A DNA stretch of 64,000 bases, taken from Anaerolineales bacterium (GTDB taxonomy: Bacteria > Chloroflexota > Anaerolineae > Aggregatilineales > UBA2796). The notes beneath the pieces were generated by a model. It did not search any database. It was given only the letters and a program-made list of their open reading frames with translations, and was not told the DNA's origin. Each line of letters opens with the position of its first letter. Positions within the stretch are counted from its first letter, which is position 1. The stretch spans positions 1,054,001-1,118,000 of the forward strand of contig JABTTZ010000001.1 in assembly GCA_015075625.1 (NCBI GenBank), read 5' to 3'. The translations under genes and the position numbers were made by a program. Positions 9,631 to 18,542 of this stretch are shown here, piece by piece.

Positions 9631-9636
9631 TATAAT
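9631..9636 (+). promoter_or_regulatory. -10-like TATAAT ahead of fabF
   Basis: A perfect TATAAT lies 35 bases before the fabF ATG. No convincing -35 hexamer is found 16-18 bases upstream, so it is only a candidate core promoter. Confidence 0.35.
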
Positions 9637-9671
9637 TCGGGATGGGTTTGTCTACAGGAAAGGGACGCATC

Positions 9672-10931
9672 ATGGAACGACGGCGGGTCGTCGTCACAGG
9701 CATGGGGTTGGTCTGCCCGTGTGGGAACAGTGTACAAGAAGCATGGACAAATATTGCGGCAGGGCGTTCCGGCGTTGCGCCGATCACGCGCTTTGACGCT
9801 TCGGAACTTGAAGTGAACTTTGCCGCTGAAGTGAAAGGCTTTGATGGCAAAGCGACCTTTGGGCATCGTGAGGCGCGACGGATGGATCGGGCGACGCAAT
9901 TTGCCGTTGCCGCCACCCAAGAGGCGATGCGCCATGCCAAGTTGGACATGAGCCAAGAAGACCCCTGGGAAGTGGGCTGTCTGATTGGGACAGGAATCGG
10001 GGGAATTGAGACGCTGCTTGAGCAATCGCGTGTCTCGCTGGAACGCGGCTATCGTGTCGTCAGCCCGCTGCTCATCCCGATGATGATTCCCGATAACCCC
10101 ACCGGGCGGACGGCGATTGAATTCAACCTGCGCGGTCCGAATATGTCGATTTCCACCGCCTGCGCTACGGGGAACAATGCCATTGGCGAGGCGGCGGAGA
10201 TCATTCGCCGCTGTTCGGCAGATGTCATGATCGCCGGCAGTACGGAGGCGGCTATTGTGCCGTTGGCGCTGGCAGCCTTCGCCAATATGGGGGCGCTCTC
10301 ACACCGCAATGACGATCCAACCACCGCCTCGCGCCCTTTTGATGCCACACGAGACGGCTTTGTCATGGGGGAAGGCTGTGGGATTCTGATTCTAGAGGCG
10401 CTGGAACATGCCCTTGCACGCGGCGCGACGATCTACGGGGAAATCTTGGGGTATGGGAATACCGATGATGCCCATCATGTCACCGCCCCGCTGGAAAATG
10501 GCGAGGGGGCGCGGGTTGCCATGCAAAAAGCGATCCGCAGTGCCGGACTTCGCCCAGAGCAGATTGATTACGTAAACGCGCACGGCACGGGGACACCGCT
10601 CAACGATTCCGCCGAAACCCGCGCCATGAAAGACATTTGGGGTGAGAAAGCGGCGCATCTGAAGATCAGTTCGATCAAAGGGGCGACGGGGCATTTGCTT
10701 GGCGCGGCGGGCAGCCTTGAGGCAATCATCAGTCTGCTGACGATGCATCACAGCTACATCCCACCGACGATCAACCTGCATACGCCCGATCCGGTCTGCG
10801 ATCTCGATTACACGCCGAATGTGGGAATTGACCATGCGGTGCACACCGTCATGAGCAGTTCATTTGGGTTTGGCGGTCATAACGCTGTTTTGGTGATGGG
10901 GAAATACACTGCGAATGGACACCCCGCGTAA
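9672..10931 (+). CDS. fabF: Beta-ketoacyl-ACP synthase II
   Basis: A 419-residue condensing enzyme that elongates acyl-ACP with malonyl-ACP in fatty-acid synthesis. The thiolase-fold catalytic triad is complete: C164 in 'STACATGNNA', H304 in 'NAHGTGTPLND' and H341 in 'KGATGHLLGAAGS', at nearly the same positions as E. coli FabF (163/303/340). The ATG at 9672 has GGAAAGGGA upstream and matches the family start (MERRRVVVTGMG). Its 3' end overlaps the first codons of the fabH frame, so the two are probably translationally linked. No acpP, fabD or fabG is present in the window. Confidence 0.95.
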   Translation: MERRRVVVTGMGLVCPCGNSVQEAWTNIAAGRSGVAPITRFDASELEVNFAAEVKGFDGKATFGHREARRMDRATQFAVAATQEAMRHAKLDMSQEDPWEVGCLIGTGIGGIETLLEQSRVSLERGYRVVSPLLIPMMIPDNPTGRTAIEFNLRGPNMSISTACATGNNAIGEAAEIIRRCSADVMIAGSTEAAIVPLALAAFANMGALSHRNDDPTTASRPFDATRDGFVMGEGCGILILEALEHALARGATIYGEILGYGNTDDAHHVTAPLENGEGARVAMQKAIRSAGLRPEQIDYVNAHGTGTPLNDSAETRAMKDIWGEKAAHLKISSIKGATGHLLGAAGSLEAIISLLTMHHSYIPPTINLHTPDPVCDLDYTPNVGIDHAVHTVMSSSFGFGGHNAVLVMGKYTANGHPA

Positions 10932-12258
10932 GCGAACGAACGAACGGCAGAACGGGAATGGGACTTACGGCGGGGCAGCCACAAATGATGCCTCCGCTCC
11001 TCGCCCAACTGGACGGATGGCTCTTTCTACGACGGTGTGCTATGCGCACATCACGGGGTGGGGGATGCACGTTCCGGCTCAGGTGGTGACAAACGCCGAT
11101 CTGGAGGCGCTTGTTGAGACAACCGACGAGTGGATTCGCTCTCGAACCGGCATTCAGGAACGCCGCCTTGCCACCGAGAAAGAATCCGTCGTGACGCTTG
11201 GCTTTGAAGCGGCACATCAGGCGATGGAGCGGGCGGATGTTCTCCCCCGCGATATTGATCTGATCATCGTCGCTACCTCTACGCCGGAGGATGTCTACCC
11301 AAGCACGGCAAGCCGCCTTCAGAATATGCTTGGGGCAACGCGGGCAGGCGCGTTTGACCTGAGCGCCGCCTGTTCGGGGTTTGTCTATGCCTTGAATATG
11401 GGCGCTCAGGCGATTCGTTCGCGGAGCATTGAGCGAGCGCTGATCATCGGCACGGAATTGAATTCCCGTGTCTTGGATTGGAATGATCGCTCTACCTGTG
11501 TCCTGTTTGGCGATGGGGCAGGGGCGGTTGTCCTTGAGGGCAGCGATGATCCCGGCGGGCTGCTTAGCTGCATTTTGGGATCGGATGGCTCGGGGGCAGG
11601 ACTGCTTGGGATTCCAACGGTGGGGCGGGCGGCAACGGCGCTCCCCGAAGGGCAGCACCTCCACAAAATTCATATGGATGGGCGGGAGGTTTTCCGGTTT
11701 GCCGTTCATATCCTCCATGAAAGCATCCGCGATGCCGTTGATAGTGCTGGATTGGTCATGGATGATATTGCCCTGATCATCCCCCACCAAGCGAATCAAC
11801 GCATTTTGAACGCCGCCGCCCGCAGTCTGAACATCCCTGAGTCCATGTTCTACAGCAACGTTGCCCATTATGGGAACACCTCTGCCGCCTCAATTCCGAT
11901 TGCCCTTTTTGAAGCAGAGCGCGATGGACGGGTGCAGCCAAACGATAACATTGTCCTCGTTGGGTTTGGCGGTGGGCTAACGTGGGCATCGGCGGTGGTG
12001 CAGTGGCAAGGGGTGAAAAAGCCCGAAAAACGCGGGTTGGTTCAGGCTCTGGCGCAAAGCCGCCGCGAGGTGGGCTATGTGGCGGCGTTCTGGCGTGACC
12101 GCACGATGCGTGCCTTCCGCCGTGTAGAGGCGGGGCTGCGCGGTTCACCGGCGAAACAAGCGGCGCTCCGCGAGGAACGGGCGATTCAGCAAGAAGAAAA
12201 GCGCCGTCGCCGCCAGAAACCGCCGAAAGACACAGCCGATAACGAGGACGACTCGTAG
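10915..12258 (+). CDS. fabH: Beta-ketoacyl-ACP synthase III with basic C-terminal extension
   Basis: The priming condensing enzyme that joins acyl-CoA to malonyl-ACP. The triad is C153 (SAACSGF), H291 (IPHQANQRI) and N321 (AHYGNTSAAS), numbered from the ATG at 10915. That start overlaps fabF by 17 bases and adds about 35 polar residues; an ATG at 11017 (MALSTTVCYAHITG) gives a more typical N-terminus. Residues ~368-447 are an unusual 80-residue extension rich in Arg, Lys, Glu and Gln ('QQEEKRRRRQKPPK') absent from ordinary FabH (~320 residues). The core is certain; the extension's role is unknown. Confidence 0.92.
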   Translation: MDTPRKRTNERQNGNGTYGGAATNDASAPRPTGRMALSTTVCYAHITGWGMHVPAQVVTNADLEALVETTDEWIRSRTGIQERRLATEKESVVTLGFEAAHQAMERADVLPRDIDLIIVATSTPEDVYPSTASRLQNMLGATRAGAFDLSAACSGFVYALNMGAQAIRSRSIERALIIGTELNSRVLDWNDRSTCVLFGDGAGAVVLEGSDDPGGLLSCILGSDGSGAGLLGIPTVGRAATALPEGQHLHKIHMDGREVFRFAVHILHESIRDAVDSAGLVMDDIALIIPHQANQRILNAAARSLNIPESMFYSNVAHYGNTSAASIPIALFEAERDGRVQPNDNIVLVGFGGGLTWASAVVQWQGVKKPEKRGLVQALAQSRREVGYVAAFWRDRTMRAFRRVEAGLRGSPAKQAALREERAIQQEEKRRRRQKPPKDTADNEDDS

Positions 12259-12626
12259 GGATAGATTTTGCTGTGGCGGCAATCCCAGTGAACCCGCCGC
12301 TAAAAGGCATGTCCGTATGTGCGGTTGTCGTTTGGCTCCCCTCACCGCTGATCCCTCCATAGACAGGGAAGGGTCGCAGGGGGATGAGGGCAACGGCGTA
12401 ACGTCTAAGTAGGGGCGCAATGCCTTGCGCCCATCGCCGTCCGTGAGCGCCCGCCGCTAAAGCAGCGGGCTATGAGGAACCACCCCTATGGGGCTTAAAA
12501 GGAAAAGGACGCCGTTCGTCTCTCCCTCTCTCCCGCACAGCGGGAGAGAGGGTACACGCCGAAGGCGGGTCGCAGGGGGATGAGGGCAACGGCGGGGGAG
12601 CGTAGTCACCCCATGCCAATCGACCC
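12259..12626. repeat. Intergenic repeat cluster downstream of fabH
   Basis: No gene is supported here. The stretch holds two similar tracts ending 'GTCGCAGGGGGATGAGGGCA' (near 12374 and 12570), a REP/BIME-like module at 12411-12500 (palindrome around GGGGCGCAATGCCTTGCGCCC, then CCGCTAAAGCAGCGG and CCCCTATGGGG stems), and the 13-bp hairpin listed separately at 12524. Confidence 0.65.
12524..12552. repeat. Perfect 13-bp inverted repeat (family A hairpin)
   Basis: CCCTCTCTCCCGC, a 3-base ACA loop, then its exact reverse complement. Near-identical hairpins occur at 48022 and 61373. It could terminate fabH transcription or be a dispersed palindromic repeat. Confidence 0.8.
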
Positions 12627-12655
12627 TCAACACAGGGCGCCCTCGCCGCTATAAT
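12627..12655 (+). promoter_or_regulatory. Probable promoter of yajC
   Basis: TCAACA (12627-12632), a 17-base spacer and a perfect TATAAT (12650-12655) lie about 40 bases before the yajC ATG. Confidence 0.55.
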
Positions 12656-12697
12656 CTCCTCAAAGATACCAAAAAAATAGCAAGGAACGTATCGCTA

Positions 12698-13048
12698 ATG
12701 GGTGAATTTATCGCCTTTTCGTTCATTCTTCTCGTCCTCATGGCAGCCTACTACTCCTTTGTGATCGTCCCCCGCCAGCGCATCTTTCGGCAGCACAACA
12801 AGTATGTGCGGACGCTTGTCGTGGGCGATGAGGTGATCACCGCTGGGGGGATCATCGGCACACTTACCCAAATGGATGCCGCGCATGGCATTGCTTACAT
12901 CAGCATTGCCGAGGGAATTGAAATCAAGGTCTTATCCGCCGCCATCAGCCGCCCCTTTGACGCCGATGAAGTTGCCCAGAGCGCCCAAATTGGCTTAGAG
13001 ACCCAACAAAATACGTTAGAGAAAGAGAAAGCAGACGCACCCTCATGA
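12698..13048 (+). CDS. yajC: Preprotein translocase accessory subunit YajC
   Basis: A 116-residue protein with one N-terminal membrane helix (residues ~4-24), the conserved 'VIVPRQRIFRQH' junction and the 'LVVGDEVITAGGIIGTL' beta-hairpin motif typical of YajC, which associates with SecDF at the Sec translocon. Length is normal. Its stop overlaps the ATG of the sulfurtransferase gene as ATGA, so they are translationally coupled; secD and secF are not in the window, which is a departure from the common yajC-secDF order. Confidence 0.88.
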   Translation: MGEFIAFSFILLVLMAAYYSFVIVPRQRIFRQHNKYVRTLVVGDEVITAGGIIGTLTQMDAAHGIAYISIAEGIEIKVLSAAISRPFDADEVAQSAQIGLETQQNTLEKEKADAPS

Positions 13049-13911
13049 CGACTGAGATTCCGATTCTTGTCAGTACGGCGTGGCTGGCAGATCACCTGAC
13101 CGATCCCGACTTGCGCATCGTGGATATTCGCGGGCATGTTCTTCCTGCCACCGAGCCGTTCCCGCATTACTTCAACCACCATGCCGATTACCTCAAGACG
13201 CATATTCCCGGCGCGGTGTTTGTCGATTGGGTACACGCCATCACCGATCCGGCTGACCCACGCCATGCCCAGATTGCCAAGCCCGAACGCTTTGCCGAAG
13301 CGATGGGCTGCTTGGGGATCAGCGAAAACACCTATGTGGTTGCCTATGACGACGCTGGGGGGATGTTTGCCGCCCGTTTATGGTGGGCGCTGAACTATTA
13401 CGGTCACCCCCGCGTCAGCGTCCTTGATGGCGGCTGGACGGCATGGATGGCGGAGGGTCGCCCTGTTACGGCGGATAGTCCGGCAATGACACCCTCAGTC
13501 TTCAGCCCCACGCCCACCCCCCACTGGTATCGGGATGGGGCGGCGGTGCTGGCGCGGCTAGGGGGGGAAGCCCGCCTTGTCGATATGCGCACCATCGCTG
13601 AATTTCAAGGAAGCGCCTCACGGGCTGCGCGGAAAGGGCATATCCCCGGCGCGGTGAATCAGCCCCGCGCCGATCTTGTCCAACCCGATGGGCGACTCCG
13701 ACCCGCTGAGGATATTCGCCAGAAATTCGCCGCGCTTGGCGTCAGCGAGGCATCCCCAGAGGTCATTTTTTATTGCAACGGTGGGACGAGTGCTAGTTTT
13801 GGCTTGATGGCGCTGAAGGCGGCGGGGATTAAGACGGCGGCTGCCATCTACGATGGTTCCTGGAAAGATTGGGGCAACGACCCCACAAAACCGATTGAGG
13901 GGCTGGAATAG
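13045..13911 (+). CDS. Two-domain rhodanese-like sulfurtransferase
   Basis: A 288-residue protein with tandem rhodanese domains (residues ~8-140 and ~165-285). The first is catalytically degenerate; the second carries the persulfide cysteine C244 in 'FYCNGGTSA', together with 'GHIPGAVNQP' before it. It transfers sulfur from thiosulfate or 3-mercaptopyruvate; the six-residue active loop (CNGGTS) does not decide between them. Coupled to yajC by an ATGA overlap. A short GGACGC...GCGTCC inverted repeat lies just after the stop (13932-13951). Confidence 0.85.
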   Translation: MTTEIPILVSTAWLADHLTDPDLRIVDIRGHVLPATEPFPHYFNHHADYLKTHIPGAVFVDWVHAITDPADPRHAQIAKPERFAEAMGCLGISENTYVVAYDDAGGMFAARLWWALNYYGHPRVSVLDGGWTAWMAEGRPVTADSPAMTPSVFSPTPTPHWYRDGAAVLARLGGEARLVDMRTIAEFQGSASRAARKGHIPGAVNQPRADLVQPDGRLRPAEDIRQKFAALGVSEASPEVIFYCNGGTSASFGLMALKAAGIKTAAAIYDGSWKDWGNDPTKPIEGLE

Positions 13912-13959
13912 ACCGCCCCGCCCCCCTGTAGGGACGCTCCCTGGGGCGTCCGCTCACAA

Positions 13960-14283
13960 TCACAACTGAAAGCCGTGCCGAAAGACGATCACCTTTGTGC
14001 TGAAATCGGTGACGAAATTTTCGAGGCGTGTCACAAGGCGCTGCCATGTGGTGCTAGACATTGCCTCGCGGATTGTCTCCAACTGTTCGGAGAGGAATTC
14101 CACCTGACGCATCGGATAATCCCCCCATTCCGTGTTGTAGACACGGAACAGGTGAATCCCCATCCCTTGTAAGCGGGGGACGAATTCTTGGGTGACAAAC
14201 TGAAAATAGACATCGTTCGTCTCGCCAACAATGTTGTAGCTGATGATCAGTTTATAGCGGGGCGTGAATTGTCCGTTCGTCAT
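13960..14283 (-). CDS. Conserved-looking hypothetical protein
   Basis: A 107-residue soluble protein (starts MTNGQFTPRYKLIISYNI) with alternating strand and helix pattern and no cysteine. I do not recognise a family. It starts 9 bases after the type 2 IPP isomerase gene on the same strand, so the two are almost certainly one operon. The tight linkage suggests a real gene; any link to isoprenoid synthesis is speculation. Confidence 0.6.
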   Translation of the reverse strand: MTNGQFTPRYKLIISYNIVGETNDVYFQFVTQEFVPRLQGMGIHLFRVYNTEWGDYPMRQVEFLSEQLETIREAMSSTTWQRLVTRLENFVTDFSTKVIVFRHGFQL

Positions 14284-14292
14284 GGCTCACAC

Positions 14293-15342
14293 TCAACTCA
14301 TCTCCGCCTTCCGTAAGGCGGCAATATCCGCTGAAGCCGTCATAAACATGGTGATTTGGAGTTGTTGTCGCACAATTTCAATGAGTCGGATCACGGCATC
14401 AACGCCCTGATCAGCCACTTTGATAAAGCGCTGTGCAAAGCCCCCTAACGATGCCCCCAAGGTGATGCATTTTGCCACGTCAATGCCATCTTTCAAGCCA
14501 CCGCTGGCGAAGATGGGCATATCCGGCGCAGCCTCGCGGACGTAGCGAATGGCGTCGGCGGTGGGAATGCCCCACCCAACGAAGGCGCGGGCAATTGTCT
14601 GTTGAACTTCGGTCATTTCGCGGAACGATTCAACCTGACTCCACGAAGTGCCGCCTGCGCCCGCCACATCAATGGCGTTGACGCCCACGCTGACCAAGCG
14701 GCGTATGTCCTCTTTGCTGAACCCCCACCCAACCTCTTTGGCAATGACCGGGACGCCAATCGTGCGGCAGAGCGTTTCTAGCTTGGGCAGCAGCCCGCTG
14801 AAATCGCGGTCACCTTCTGGCTGAACCGCCTCTTGGAGGGCGTTGAAGTGGAGGATGAGGGCGTCCGTTTCCGCCATATCGACGGCGCGGCGGTAATCAT
14901 CCACCGTGAAGCCATAGTTCAACTGCACCGCGCCGACATTGGCAAACAGGAGAATGTCGGGGGCGACATCGCGGACGCGAAACGTCTCGGCAAGCTCTGG
15001 GCGGATGATCGCCGCCCGCTGTGACCCCAAGCCCATGGCGATTCCGGCGTGCTGTGCCGCCGCCGCCAGCGTCCGGTTGATTGGCGTCCCTTCCAGTATC
15101 CCGCCCGTCATGGAGGAGATAAGAATCGGCGCGGCGAGGCGTTTCCCAAACACGGTGATCGCCGTATCTACCGCGTCAAGATTCAGGTCAGGAAGGGCGC
15201 GGTGCATGTAGTGATAGCGTTCTAAACCGGTGGTTAGCTCGGATTGAACGTCCTTGAATCGCGTGATCTCGACGTGATCTTTTTTCCGCTGTTCGATCAG
15301 CGGGTCGTCGTTGGAAGGCGGTGTATTGTGTGTGGTTGTCAT
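14293..15342 (-). CDS. fni: Type 2 isopentenyl-diphosphate delta-isomerase
   Basis: A 349-residue FMN-dependent enzyme that interconverts IPP and DMAPP for isoprenoid synthesis. The TIM-barrel signatures are all visible: 'RKKDHVEI' near residue 19, 'PILISSMTGG' (FMN/substrate loop), 'MGLGSQRAA', 'VIAKEVGWG', 'AIDVAGAGGTSW' and the phosphate-binding 'ASGGLKDGIDVAKC...GASLGGFAQ'. Length is typical. The type 2 enzyme fits Chloroflexota, archaea and Gram-positives rather than enterobacteria. It is the first gene of a two-gene operon. Confidence 0.95.
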   Translation of the reverse strand: MTTTHNTPPSNDDPLIEQRKKDHVEITRFKDVQSELTTGLERYHYMHRALPDLNLDAVDTAITVFGKRLAAPILISSMTGGILEGTPINRTLAAAAQHAGIAMGLGSQRAAIIRPELAETFRVRDVAPDILLFANVGAVQLNYGFTVDDYRRAVDMAETDALILHFNALQEAVQPEGDRDFSGLLPKLETLCRTIGVPVIAKEVGWGFSKEDIRRLVSVGVNAIDVAGAGGTSWSQVESFREMTEVQQTIARAFVGWGIPTADAIRYVREAAPDMPIFASGGLKDGIDVAKCITLGASLGGFAQRFIKVADQGVDAVIRLIEIVRQQLQITMFMTASADIAALRKAEMS

Positions 15343-15401
15343 CCTACATTCATCACTATGGGCGACGGCGCGGGATCACCCCTACATGAACCATCCTGTA
15401 G

Positions 15402-15423
15402 GGGCGACCTCACAGGGTCGCCC
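15402..15423. repeat. GGGCGACC-N6-GGTCGCCC hairpin, copy 1
   Basis: Eight-base perfect stem with loop TCACAG, between the starts/ends of the divergent isomerase and the kinase gene's 3' end. Same stem with other loops at 27433 and 50239. Confidence 0.75.
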
Positions 15424-15458
15424 GGCGTTCCATGTCGAACTAGGGTTAGGTAATAGGG

Positions 15459-18371
15459 CTACTGGAAGCGGTAGCAGCGCCAGTTATATGCCAGTGTGGA
15501 GGATGTCCCCACTTGGAGGGCAAACGCTCTTGGCTCGCTGTACCACCCCTGACAAATCGTATCAAAGTCCTTTGCCGTGAGGGTGAAGGCGGTTGAGCCA
15601 TCGGCATTCGTACACGCCCAATCCTTGTTGCTGTTTGTCAGAGCGGTTTTATAGCCTCTCGCCGTGCAGTATTGCTCTACTTGGAACTCTCCATTGCCAA
15701 TGATCACCGCCCCTGCTGGGATGTAGTTCCGGTTGTTATAGGCGGGCGGCGATTGGTCTGAGGTGGTCGTTGTCGCTGTTGCTTTAGGCGTAGCGGTGCG
15801 TGCCACTGCGGTGACGGGTGAGGCGACGGGTTCTGACCAATAGCCGCTGGAGTCGCTCTCGCCCATCCAGCCGTATTGGGATTTGTACTCCACCTCATAC
15901 CACGTGATCCCGTGATTGCAGATCGGACCGCCGAGGACGCGGAAGCGCTCTGACGGGGCGACACGGGCAATCGTTGTGATGGAGGAGTTCACCGAGGGGC
16001 GTCCGGCAAGGCTGTTCAGCAAGTTTGCCGATCCGCTCGGCGTGACGCGCCCGTAGCCAAAGACTTTCAGGCGGGTGGCTGGCGACGTGCCGCACACGCC
16101 CACTGTTCCCCCGCCCGGGACGCCGGTATCATACGCCGGTTCCACCCAATATTCCAGCCCTTTGCCCTCTGCTGTCCAGCCAATCTGACCGCTGCTGTTG
16201 ACCTTCCACCATGCCAAGCCTTCGCCATCGGCTGCTTTTGTACACTGCGGACCTTCCATAACAGTGACCAACGACCCGCCCAAAAGCGCCCCGATGCGGT
16301 TGCCCGTGCCGGGCGCATCGCGCAGGATGTTCGGCTCACCGGGGGTGATTCGCGCTCCCGCGCCGACGATCAGGCGGGAGGGCATAAAGCCTGAACAGCG
16401 CGTTGTTGGATAAGCCACTCCCGAATTCGGCGGCGGCGCACTCTCTGTTTTGACAAGGGCAGCAACGGCTGTCATTTGGGCGTTCGCCGTCCCTAAGGCA
16501 TAGATGGCGCCTTGCGTGGCGTTCTGGACGGCGACATTCGTCTGGACGGCGGAAATGGTTGCAGCGGCAATCGTGCTGCGTTCCATCAGCAGGGCGACGC
16601 TCGTCCCTTGTGCGTTTAGGGTGGCGTTGGCAAAGAGCGCGTTTTGGGTCGCCGTCGCCATGCTAAAGAGCGCATTTTGCGTGGCAGTGGCGGCGCTGAT
16701 CGTCGCATTGGCGTTGCTCATTGCCGTCCCCGTGATATTGAGCGCAGCGCTGTTCGTCGCCTGAAGGTTGGCGATAGCCGCGGTGGCGCTTGCCTGTATG
16801 CCGGCAACTGCCGTTTCCGTCTGGATCACGGCGGCTTGTGAGGTCAGCGTGACGGCAAAGGTCGCCTGAAACGCCGTTGCCATCGCGTCTAAGGTGGCTT
16901 CCCCATTGAGTGCCACTTGGGTGGCACTGGCAATCATCGCTGCCTCGCCATTCGCCGTAAGCTGCGCCTCTACGGTGAGGTTCGGCGTCTCGGTGAGGAT
17001 GGGTGTGGGCGAACTCGTCGGCGAGGGGGTGCTTGTAGGCGAGACGCTGCTTGTGGGCGATGGGCTGCCCGTCGCTGTGTTTGTGGCGGTGAAGGTGGCG
17101 GTGGGCTGCGTGTTGCCCGCCACTGTTCCGGCAAGGGCAAGGCGCGTTTCTTCCAAGTGCGCCGCATCCTCGGCGGCTTTCGTCAGCTCCAAGACCTGAT
17201 TGGTCGCCTCTGTGTTTGGCACACCGTTGCTTGGGCGGGTGAGGACGAGTGCGGCAATGCCGGCAATCAGGGCGAGGGCGATCACCCCCAAGACGATCAC
17301 GCCCGCGCCGCCGCGCCGGGGATTGGCGGCGGGCGCAGCTTCGGGGGCGGGCATCGACCCACCGCCGATGGTGGCTCCATCGCTGACGCCGGGCATTTGG
17401 GTAGGAGAATAGCCCCCCGAAACATTCACCCCGACAGGCGGCGTGGGGTAACGGGGGGGGATGGACGTCCCGCCCGGGGTCACCGGAAGGGGGTTTGTCA
17501 AGCCGATTGTCCCTTGCGAACTGCCAAACCACGCCGGAAGGTTTCCAGTCAATATGACGCTGCGGAACGATTCGGCAAGCTGTCCGGCGGAGACAAAGCG
17601 TTCATCGGGGTTTTTCGCCAAAGAACGGATGAAGATCGGGTCGATAATAGACGGAATAGCAGGGTTGAGCGCGGAGATAGAGGGCAGCGGGTCGTGGACG
17701 TGCATCGCCATCATGCGGAAGGGGGTATCGCCCGCGTAGGGGACGCGCCCGGTGAGCATCTCAAAGAGGATCACGCCGAGGGCATAGACATCGCTGCGGT
17801 TATCCGCCCGTGCGCCGTTCCACAGTTCCGGCGCCATGTACGCCGGAGTCCCCATCACCATCCCCGTTTGGGTGATGTTCGTCGTCTCGTTAAGCAGTTT
17901 GGCGATCCCGAAATCGGTCAGGAAGGCGTTGTGCATTTTGTCCAAAAGGACGTTATCCGGCTTCAGGTCGCGGTGGATAATCCCCTGTTGATGGGCGTAA
18001 TCCAGCGCGCCGGCAATCTGATCGAGCATCCGCCCCGATTTTTCGAGGGGGATTGCCCCACTCGCCCGCAGCAGTTGCGCCAAACTGCCGCCTTCGAGCA
18101 GTTCCATGACCAAATAGGCAACGTCGTTTTCATGCCCAAAGCCAAAGACCTTTAAAATGTGGGGGTGGCTCAGGCGGGCAATTGTTCGCGCCTCGCGGGT
18201 GAACCGCTCCCCAAAGAGGGGATCATCAATCTTGTCTGAGCGGATGATTTTGATCGCCACATCGCGCTCAACAGATGTCTGCCGTGCGCGATAGACGGTT
18301 GCCATGCCGCCTTTCCCCAGTTTGGAGATAACATTGTATTCGCCGAACTTCTGCCCGATACAGGGATCCAT
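15459..18371 (-). CDS. Membrane-anchored Ser/Thr protein kinase with Ala/Thr repeat stalk and SH3-like repeats
   Basis: A 970-residue eukaryotic-type kinase. The cytoplasmic kinase domain (residues ~11-275) is complete: glycine loop GKGGMATV, K41, HRDLKPDN at 133-140, DFG at 153-155 and 'GTPAYMAPE'. After a Pro-rich linker there is one membrane helix (356-378). Outside follows a Pro/Thr stretch, then about 250 residues of Ala/Thr/Gln/Asn text with recurring 'ATATQNALF' units, two SH3b-like segments (~640-830) and a Cys-containing C-terminal module. The architecture suggests wall or ligand sensing coupled to phosphorylation. No phosphatase gene is adjacent. Confidence 0.88.
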   Translation of the reverse strand: MDPCIGQKFGEYNVISKLGKGGMATVYRARQTSVERDVAIKIIRSDKIDDPLFGERFTREARTIARLSHPHILKVFGFGHENDVAYLVMELLEGGSLAQLLRASGAIPLEKSGRMLDQIAGALDYAHQQGIIHRDLKPDNVLLDKMHNAFLTDFGIAKLLNETTNITQTGMVMGTPAYMAPELWNGARADNRSDVYALGVILFEMLTGRVPYAGDTPFRMMAMHVHDPLPSISALNPAIPSIIDPIFIRSLAKNPDERFVSAGQLAESFRSVILTGNLPAWFGSSQGTIGLTNPLPVTPGGTSIPPRYPTPPVGVNVSGGYSPTQMPGVSDGATIGGGSMPAPEAAPAANPRRGGAGVIVLGVIALALIAGIAALVLTRPSNGVPNTEATNQVLELTKAAEDAAHLEETRLALAGTVAGNTQPTATFTATNTATGSPSPTSSVSPTSTPSPTSSPTPILTETPNLTVEAQLTANGEAAMIASATQVALNGEATLDAMATAFQATFAVTLTSQAAVIQTETAVAGIQASATAAIANLQATNSAALNITGTAMSNANATISAATATQNALFSMATATQNALFANATLNAQGTSVALLMERSTIAAATISAVQTNVAVQNATQGAIYALGTANAQMTAVAALVKTESAPPPNSGVAYPTTRCSGFMPSRLIVGAGARITPGEPNILRDAPGTGNRIGALLGGSLVTVMEGPQCTKAADGEGLAWWKVNSSGQIGWTAEGKGLEYWVEPAYDTGVPGGGTVGVCGTSPATRLKVFGYGRVTPSGSANLLNSLAGRPSVNSSITTIARVAPSERFRVLGGPICNHGITWYEVEYKSQYGWMGESDSSGYWSEPVASPVTAVARTATPKATATTTTSDQSPPAYNNRNYIPAGAVIIGNGEFQVEQYCTARGYKTALTNSNKDWACTNADGSTAFTLTAKDFDTICQGWYSEPRAFALQVGTSSTLAYNWRCYRFQ

Positions 18372-18542
18372 GCCAAATCTTCCCTCGCCGCTTTGCTATT
18401 GAATGCACCATTGTAACCTGATTTACAACCTTGTGCGGAAAGCAAACCTTGCACAAACGTGGGCGACTCCCTTATCTTTGATCTCAGTCGCCGTGTTGTG
18501 GGCATTTCCCGCCCGATTCGGTCTATTTAGAGAGTTGCCATT

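Noticed and set aside
10849-11868. A 339-codon frame antisense to fabH
   Set aside because: fabH on the plus strand has an intact triad; the antisense text has no family resemblance.
9672-12258. A polyketide or defence-type cluster around fabF-fabH
   Set aside because: Both enzymes have standard fatty-acid synthase residues, and no tailoring, carrier or export genes adjoin.
16917-18155. A 412-codon frame antisense to the Ser/Thr kinase
   Set aside because: Gly/Arg/Val-rich with no motif; the kinase on the other strand has all catalytic motifs.
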